The position numbers and the translations under genes were made by a program. The notes under the pieces are model-generated. The model was not told the DNA's origin. It saw only the letters and a list, made by a program, of their open reading frames with translations, and searched no databases. From positions 43,322,396-43,386,395 of the forward strand of contig NC_012876.2 of assembly GCF_000003195.3 (NCBI RefSeq): a stretch of 64,000 nt of DNA. The letters are read 5' to 3'. This DNA comes from Sorghum bicolor (Eukaryota; Streptophyta; Magnoliopsida; Poales; Poaceae). Below, piece by piece: positions 58,301-64,000 of this stretch; position 1 is the stretch's first letter, and each line of letters opens with the position of its first letter.

Positions 58301-58770
58301 CAATCCTTCCATCCCTTGGTAGGACTGGGCCAGGAATGGAAGGCATCTTTCCATAGATCTAGTGAGAGGTTTTCGGCCCTAAAGGGGATTCTGTTTGTCT
58401 CTGCATTTATCAGATCGGTGGGATCTGGGTTTCCTAGCGGGCCAAGACATTGGAGGTGAGGTTGATCGGTAGGAATTACGATCTTATCAGCCAAATCCTA
58501 GAAATTTTTTAGGATAAAATGAAGAACAAAAAGAAAAAGGAGTATTCAGTAAAAGGAATCACAGATGAACAGGAGTACAGCGAAAGTACGAAAAGAAAAA
58601 GGATGATGAGCTGAGCTCAGGGATGATGAAGTTGATGGCCATTCCTTCTTGAGGGAAGGAGAGATCGAAGGCTTTAAGGGTTGTTGGTGGAGATCCTTGT
58701 TGAAGTTCTCGGAGTCCTTGAGTATTGCCGTTGCCAAGGAAGTGGATTTGGGGCTACAGAATGACAAGAT
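55397..58770 (-). pseudogene. Antisense plant-mobile-domain/coiled-coil gene of element C
   Basis: Minus-strand exons by comparison with A and B: exon 1 about 58770-58616, then 58497-57141 (plant mobile domain), 57064-56864 (201 bp, same as A), 56693-56330, 56256-56168 (89 bp, same in all copies) and 56092-55397 (acidic patch, coiled coil, ends 'AISAIQALLNV'). This is the fullest copy of exon 6. The first 198 residues of exon 2 are open ('PTDQPHLQCLGPLGNPDP' onward); a frameshift near 57900 and a short loss before 57746 break the middle. Two splice sites look mutated: the exon 1 donor reads CT and the exon 4 acceptor AA. It converges with pol and is probably driven by the TATA box at 58803-58796. 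Confidence 0.75.
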
Positions 58771-58795
58771 GGAGAAGGAGTTCCGGAGAAGGAAA

Positions 58796-58803
58796 TATTT
58801 ATA
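58796..58803 (-). promoter_or_regulatory. TATA box of the antisense gene in element C
   Basis: TATAAATA on the minus strand, identical to 34-41 in element A. Element G inserted 47 bases upstream of it. Confidence 0.65.
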
Positions 58804-58850
58804 GGTCAAAATGGGCAAGCGCAAATCTGACTTATCTCTTTGCCGCATCC

Positions 58851-59310
58851 TGTGGGGGTATAAACCCCTATACCCTTACGGCTAGACTTCAGCCAGGAAG
58901 CTTGGCCCACTACGAGACGAGTTCAAGGCTTGATCAGACAGCCCGGAGTTTCGCGCGAGGAAACAAGACGTGGAGATCAAGCAGGATTCTAGTCGGTTAG
59001 AATAGGAATTGATATCGAATTATCTATGGCAATTGTAACCGACTAGGATTAGTTTCTAGATCTGTAACCCTGCCCTCCAGACTATATAAGGAGGGGCAAG
59101 GGACCCCCCTAGGACATCATATTCTCTCAGCACAAATCAATACAACCAGACGCAGGACGTAGGTATTACGCCAACTCGGCGGCCGAACCTGGATAAAAAG
59201 CTTGTCCGTGTCTTGCGTCACCATCGAGTTCGTAGTTCGCGCACCGTCTACCGATAAACTACTACCGTGGGTATACCCCAAGGTAGACTGCCGACTAGCT
59301 TTCGTCGACA
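58851..59310 (+). repeat. 5' LTR of element G (460 bp)
   Basis: TGTGGGGGTATAAACCCC at the start, TCGTCGACA at the end. TATATAA at 59083-59089, about 20 bases before a C-rich stretch typical of the start region. The right limit is fixed by the primer site. Confidence 0.85.
59083..59089 (+). promoter_or_regulatory. TATA box in element G LTR
   Basis: TATATAA in the final third of the LTR; likely core promoter for gag-pol. Confidence 0.65.
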
Positions 59311-59311
59311 G

Positions 59312-59329
59312 TGGCGCGCCAGGTAGGGG
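59312..59329 (+). other. Primer binding site of element G
   Basis: TGGCGCGCCAGGTAGGGG, one base after the LTR. This motif is typical of grass Retand/RIRE2-type elements; tRNA not assigned by me. Confidence 0.72.
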
Positions 59330-59358
59330 GTGTGCGTGCAACTTTTCCGGCGAACAAG

Positions 59359-62300
59359 ATGGTCACGATCCCAGCTTCCGCGACCGTGCCCGAAGGCCTC
59401 ACGTTCACCGTCGGCCAGATCACGTGGACGACGTGCAGCGGCGGCTTCGCGACCACGGTTCTGAAAGAGGTCCAGATCCAATCTGAGATCACGCCGTCTC
59501 CGACCACACGCATGACGGCACCAAGCTCCCGACCACCGTTCCCACTCTACAAGGGAAAGGAGATCGACTGCTCGGACCTCCTCCAAGCGCTCGATCGCGC
59601 TGACTCCAAGCTACTCGAAGTCTCCCAACTAATAGATGGAGTTCTGCGCCGGCCCGACCAAGCTGCTCGAGCGGATTTTTCGAAATCCCACCGGCCAACT
59701 CGTGTCGCCACACACGAACGGCTGGGAACGTCCCTGACGATAACCTCAACCCCCTCAGGACGATCCGTCGAGCTCAAAAAGGAAGACTATCCTCGCGGCC
59801 TGAACAACTCGGCCTCTGTTTACTCACGGCATGTCCGATCCGTTTTCAGCGAAGCGGGATGGTCGCCGACAAGGAACAATCGCCACCATGTCAACATGGT
59901 GACAATCCGAGAGCTACGGGACGGCCAGGTTTCCAGCACCAACTCAAGCACCGGCTCCGTCTCCACCGAGGTTATAAACACCGAAGACGAGGGCTACGAC
60001 CTGGATTTTCCTTCACGCCCTCCGGGTTTCGACCGATTCCCGATATTCCCCCCCCGGCGAGGGGATATCGTGTTCAATGTCAGCGCCGACGAACCAGCTG
60101 TTGACGGAGAAACAGATGACCAGAGGCAACTCCGCGAACAGCGTAACGCCGATCGCGCCCGACGGCGTGCGGACGAGCAACAACAGATGCCACCAAGTAA
60201 CCTCAACGATGCCTTTGACATGGTCGGGGACCAGCCGGTCTACAAAACGCCAAGCGCCAACGTGGCTGTCGCCATGGCCAACCTGGATCGGCTTCCTGAC
60301 ACCCCCGAGTGCCAGGGAGTCCGGACCAGCATCCGAGCACACCTGATCGCCGCAATGGGACAGACAGCCACTCTGCTCAAGAGAGTCCAGGACGTCTCTT
60401 ATACGGAAGCCGCCTCCGACCAGACTAATCGTAGCCGGGCCTCACCCAGCAGGCGTCACCGCAGCCGCTCCCCCGACAACCGTCGAGGGGACTCACGGCG
60501 CGACGATGGTGGTCGGGACGCCGATGGCCGCCGCCAGCAGAACCGCGTACGCGGCCAAGAAGAAGAAGATCAACACAGGGATCTCCGCCACAACATCCCT
60601 CCCAAAGATGCCCGGGACCGCATCAACAGGCGCGCCGCAGAGAGAGCAGTCCACGAAAACCTGCGCCGCATCGAGTACGATGCGACCCACGGTCCTCCGG
60701 GCCTAAGGCAGTTCTCCTCACACCTCCGCCAGGTCGTGTGGCCCCGCAATTTCAAGCTCGAAAAACTTAAAAAATACGACGGCAAGGAAAATCCAGAGAA
60801 CTGGATCACTCTCTATGAAATCGCCGTCCGATCAGCGGCAGGAGATGAGCACGTCATGGCTAACTACTTCCCTGTAGTCCTCGACCAGGCTGGTCATCAG
60901 TGGCTTCTCGGCTTGCCCGAGGACTCCTTCGACTCTTGGGAAGAGTTACGACAGGCTTTCATCGACAACTTCATCGCCACATGCGAGCAGCCCGGAAACA
61001 AGTATGACCTTGAAAGGATAAGAGACAGGAAGAATGAACCTCTGCGCGATTACATCCGACGATTCTCGGATATGCGCCTCAAAATCCCGAAGATTTCTCA
61101 TGACGAGGCCATATCAGCCTTTATCAAGGGCTTGCGTTTCCATGAAGCGCTGAGGAACAAGCTGTTGCGTAAGCGCCCATCAACGGTAGCAGAGCTCCTC
61201 GCCACGGCTAAAAATTACGCCGATGCTGATGACGCAGAAAAGCTAATCCGAGACGACGCGAGAGGCCCCGACCAGCCTTCTCGGCGAGACGACGGTCGTG
61301 GTCGCTACGACAACAGAAATCACCGCCGCTCCGACAACCGCGATCACCGAGAGGGTTGGGATCGGCGGCGCGACAGCCGCGACGACTTCAGAGGAAAGCG
61401 CCCTCGTGAATACGACCACGAAGTAAATACGGTCAAACGTCCCAACAGACGACGGGACTACCAAGACGACTACAACAAAACGTTGAAGGGACCGTGCCAG
61501 CTACACCCAAAGTCTAACCATACCATGGAAGAGTGTCGCGTCCTCAAAAGTATCTATACACGGCGGGCCGCCCAAGAGGACTCCGCCAAGAAAAATAACA
61601 AACGCGACGGGCACGACCACGAAGATGAGGATGAGGACCAAGACAGGGACCCCCGACACCAATACGTTAGCCCCACCGACGTGGTCCACTCCATTTTCGG
61701 GGGCAAGGTCTCCACTGAGTCCAAGAGAGAAAGAAAGCTGTTAAAGAGAGCCTGCCTCAACATAGATAGCACGGACGGGCTGATCGCAGATCCGAAGTTT
61801 CCCGCCTGGTCCCACAGGGAGATCTCGTTCAGCAGGAAGGACCAGTGGGCCGCTATCCCAGAGCCGGGACGTTTCCCACTGATTCTTGATCCCTGCATCA
61901 ATAGCATCAGATTCGAGCGCGTGCTCGTGGACGGGGGAAGCTCCATCGACATCCTTTTCCGCAACAGCCTGCCCGCCCTCAAGATATCACCGGCACAACT
62001 AAAACCTTACGACGCCCAATTCTGGGGGGTTTTGCCAGGTCAAAGTTCGGTGCCCCTCGGACAGATAACATTGCCTGTCCAATTCGGCACACCCGATCAC
62101 TTCCGGACGGAGTTCATCAACTTCGTGGTCGCGGATTTCGACGGGACCTACCACGCTATACTGGGCCGCCCATCGCTGACAAAGTTCATGGCAGTCCCGC
62201 ACTACTCATACCTAGTCCTTAAGATGCCCACGGAGAAGGGTGTCCTAACCATCAGAGGCAACGTCTACACTGCGTACACCTGCGAAGAAGAAAGCTTCAA

Positions 62301-62502
62301 GATCACCGAGGCAATTGACCTCTCAATCCGCATGGCGGAAACAGCAAACCAAGCCGCACAGCTGCCCCCCGACCAGCTCCGATTACCTGAGCAGGAGACA
62401 GCCAGAAAGAATTCGAAATCCAAGGAGCACAAAGAAGTGCAGCTGGTCGAAGGCAACCCCGAGAAAACAGCCCTCATCGGGGCTAACCTGGATCCAAAAT
62501 AG
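59359..62502 (+). CDS. gag-protease of element G (intact, 1047 residues)
   Basis: This is the only long undamaged frame in the window. I chose ATG 59359 (MVTIPASATV) as the first ATG after the primer site; the frame is open further 5' without a start. The N-terminal third is low-complexity and Arg/Asp-rich (residues about 365-430). The gag domain covers about residues 460-620 ('HQWLLGLPEDSFDSWEEL' in its middle). A knuckle-like CxxH..H..C motif (CQLHPKSNHTMEEC) follows near residue 713 after a second Arg/Asp-rich stretch. The protease has 'VDGGSSIDILF' near residue 856 and 'ILGRPSL' near residue 934. It ends at TAG (62500-62502), immediately before pol in the same frame. Products would form the particle and process the polyprotein. 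Confidence 0.85.
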   Translation: MVTIPASATVPEGLTFTVGQITWTTCSGGFATTVLKEVQIQSEITPSPTTRMTAPSSRPPFPLYKGKEIDCSDLLQALDRADSKLLEVSQLIDGVLRRPDQAARADFSKSHRPTRVATHERLGTSLTITSTPSGRSVELKKEDYPRGLNNSASVYSRHVRSVFSEAGWSPTRNNRHHVNMVTIRELRDGQVSSTNSSTGSVSTEVINTEDEGYDLDFPSRPPGFDRFPIFPPRRGDIVFNVSADEPAVDGETDDQRQLREQRNADRARRRADEQQQMPPSNLNDAFDMVGDQPVYKTPSANVAVAMANLDRLPDTPECQGVRTSIRAHLIAAMGQTATLLKRVQDVSYTEAASDQTNRSRASPSRRHRSRSPDNRRGDSRRDDGGRDADGRRQQNRVRGQEEEDQHRDLRHNIPPKDARDRINRRAAERAVHENLRRIEYDATHGPPGLRQFSSHLRQVVWPRNFKLEKLKKYDGKENPENWITLYEIAVRSAAGDEHVMANYFPVVLDQAGHQWLLGLPEDSFDSWEELRQAFIDNFIATCEQPGNKYDLERIRDRKNEPLRDYIRRFSDMRLKIPKISHDEAISAFIKGLRFHEALRNKLLRKRPSTVAELLATAKNYADADDAEKLIRDDARGPDQPSRRDDGRGRYDNRNHRRSDNRDHREGWDRRRDSRDDFRGKRPREYDHEVNTVKRPNRRRDYQDDYNKTLKGPCQLHPKSNHTMEECRVLKSIYTRRAAQEDSAKKNNKRDGHDHEDEDEDQDRDPRHQYVSPTDVVHSIFGGKVSTESKRERKLLKRACLNIDSTDGLIADPKFPAWSHREISFSRKDQWAAIPEPGRFPLILDPCINSIRFERVLVDGGSSIDILFRNSLPALKISPAQLKPYDAQFWGVLPGQSSVPLGQITLPVQFGTPDHFRTEFINFVVADFDGTYHAILGRPSLTKFMAVPHYSYLVLKMPTEKGVLTIRGNVYTAYTCEEESFKITEAIDLSIRMAETANQAAQLPPDQLRLPEQETARKNSKSKEHKEVQLVEGNPEKTALIGANLDPK

Positions 62503-64000
62503 GAAGACGCGCTCGTCAGGTTTCTAAGGGACAACGTGAGCGTTTTCGCATGGAAACCCGCAGACATGCCCGGTGTCCCACGAAACCTGATCGAGCACTC
62601 CTTAAACGTCTCGAAGACCGCAAGACCAATCAAGCAAAAACTGCGACGGTTCGCTCGTGACAAAAAGGAGGCTATTAGGACAGAAATAACACGGCTTCTA
62701 GCAGCCGGATTCATAAAAGAAGTGTATCATCCCGATTGGCTCGCCAATCCGGTTCTTGTACGCAAAAAGAATAATGAATGGAGAATGTGCGTTGATTACA
62801 CCGATCTCAACAAACACTGTCCTAAAGATCCTTTTGGTCTTCCTCGCATCGACGAGGTGGTCGACTCAACGGCCGGATGCGAACTCCTCTCCTTTCTAGA
62901 TTGCTACTCTGGTTATCACCAGATCTCGTTAAAGGAAGAAGATCAGATCAAAACATCCTTCATCACACCCTTCGGCGCATACTGTTACACTACAATGTCT
63001 TTCGGACTTAAAAACGCCGGGGCCACTTATCAAAGGGCCATCCAGCAATGCCTCCACGACGAGATTCGCGATGACCTCGTCGAGGCCTATGTGGACGACG
63101 TGGTCGTAAAAACAAGGGACGCGAGCACCCTAATCGACAATTTAGACCGAACCTTCAAGGCACTCAATAGGTACAAGTGGAAGCTCAACCCCAAGAAATG
63201 CATTTTCGGCGTTCCTTCCGGCCTACTGCTCGGCAACGTCGTCAGTCGCGACGGCATACGACCAAACCCTTCAAAAGTCAAAGCCGTACTCGACATGCGA
63301 CCACCGAAGAACGTCAAGGATATTCAGAAGCTAACCGGATGCATGGCCGCCCTCAGTCGTTTCATCTCAAGGCTGGGAGAAAAAGGCCTCCCTTTCTTCA
63401 AACTACTGAAAGCGTCAGAAAAATTCTCTTGGACAGAGGAAGCCGACGCTGCGTTCACTCAGCTTAAGACCTTCCTCACTTCACCGCCTGTCCTCACAGC
63501 GCCTCAGTCCAATGAAGACCTACTCCTTTACATTGCTGCAACCGACAGGGTTGTTTCCACGGCAATAGTGGTCGAGCGAGATGAACCAGGTCATGTCTTC
63601 AAGGTCTAGAGACCCGTTTACTTCATAAGCGAAGTTTTAAACGAATCCAAGGCCAGGTACCCACAAATACAGAAGCTTATATACGCCATCCTGATAACGT
63701 CAAGAAAGCTGAAGCACTACTTCGACGGCCATCGAGTCCTGGTGACAACCAGCTTTCCTCTCGGGGACATCCTGCGCAATAAAGACGCCAATGGCAGAAT
63801 CGTGAAATGGGCAATGGAATTATGTCCATTTTCCCTAGAGTTCCAGAGTCGCACCACTGTCAAGTCTCAAGCCCTGGTCGATTTCATTGCCGAATGGACG
63901 GATCTCAACGAGCCTTCCGTTCCAGATGTCTCAGACCACTGGTCAATGTTCTTTGATGGGTCCTTGAACATCAACGGTGCAGGCGCTGGGATATTGTTCG
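62503..64000 (+). pseudogene. pol of element G: RT and RNase H (partial, window edge)
   Basis: It continues in the gag-protease frame after the TAG at 62500. The first ATG-independent family match is 'FAWKPADMPGVP' (62557). RT spans about 62640-63250 with YVDDVV near 63089. Ty3 RNase H follows from about 63430, and a plant-type second RNase H starts at '[13 protein letters not shown]' near 63950. One more in-frame TAG at 63607 replaces the glutamine expected in '[11 protein letters not shown]'. Both stops fit a single CAG to TAG change each in a former single gag-pol frame. Integrase lies outside the window. Confidence 0.82.

Larger units (their letters stand above)
47625..58850 (+). mobile_element. 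Element C: Tat-lineage element with antisense gene (3' end displaced by G)
   Basis: A sister of A and B in + orientation: 5' LTR, primer site, gag-protease (48402-52022), pol (52022-55239), twin hairpins, and an antisense gene (minus strand, 58770-55397) with TATA box at 58803-58796. Element G begins at 58851, only 47 bases beyond that TATA box, so the 3' LTR of C must lie right of the window. It sits in the last visible exon of the F antisense gene. It is better preserved than B but has several stops and small frameshifts. Confidence 0.88.
58851..64000 (+). mobile_element. Element G: Retand/RIRE2-like Tat element (continues past window)
   Basis: The 5' LTR, primer site, intact gag-protease and the first part of pol are visible; the rest lies right of the window. 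GC-rich coding sequence, a 460-bp LTR and the RT/RNase H sequence separate it from the A/B/C family, although a second RNase H begins near 63950, so it is also Tat. It lies within C and is the innermost and probably youngest insertion here. The candidate target duplication CATCC (58846-58850) cannot be checked. Confidence 0.88.

Noticed and set aside
59311..59358. Start of G gag at the LTR edge (GTG)
   Set aside because: The frame is open there but has no ATG and overlaps the primer site; ATG 59359 is the better start.

Overview
The window is plant nuclear DNA, most likely from a large grass genome. It is repeat DNA from end to end. There are spliced genes with GT..AG introns, TATA boxes and long LTRs, and every recognisable protein domain belongs to LTR retrotransposons. 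I see no ordinary host gene, no rRNA or tRNA gene, and nothing prokaryotic.

Boundaries (TG..CA ends, primer sites, polypurine tracts, target duplications and open frames that resume across insertions) resolve a nested stack. The base is element B (12603-19271, +, very decayed, 5' part off the left edge). E1 (11059-12602, +, only its 3' end and 3' LTR visible) sits in B's gag, and element A (1-11058, minus strand) sits in E1. On the right, element F (minus strand; visible at 19272-20958, 29162-30838 and 45007-47624) sits in an intron of B's antisense gene. F is split by three elements: E2 (20959-29161, +, complete), D (30839-45006, minus strand, complete, perfect CTGTT duplication) and C (47625-58850, +). 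C is in turn interrupted by G (58851-64000 and beyond, +).

A, B and C are one Ty3 family of the Tat lineage: gag-protease, then RT, RNase H, a second (plant-type) RNase H and integrase. Downstream of integrase they carry an extra spliced gene in antisense orientation, with its own TATA box, a plant mobile domain (PMD) and a coiled-coil C terminus. F is a different GC-rich family with an antisense spliced gene of comparable layout, whose N-terminal domain is the 'putative gypsy type transposon' type. G is a Retand/RIRE2-like Tat element with a nearly intact gag-protease. D is a Tekay/Del-type chromovirus (initiator-tRNA-Met primer site, FIDD reverse transcriptase, C-terminal chromodomain) with an extra spliced ORF upstream of gag. 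E1 and E2 are an Athila-like family; E2 has gag and two tandem protease domains but no RT or integrase, so it is non-autonomous.

The least explained signals are in the A/B/C family: a dispersed GCCGAT/ATCGGC hexamer at very high density even in LTRs, a conserved pair of small hairpins between the convergent pol and antisense genes, and conserved exon structure of the antisense gene. Younger elements repeatedly land in or just upstream of the antisense genes. All coding copies carry damage (many CAG to TAG changes, small indels); G's gag-protease is the only long intact frame.
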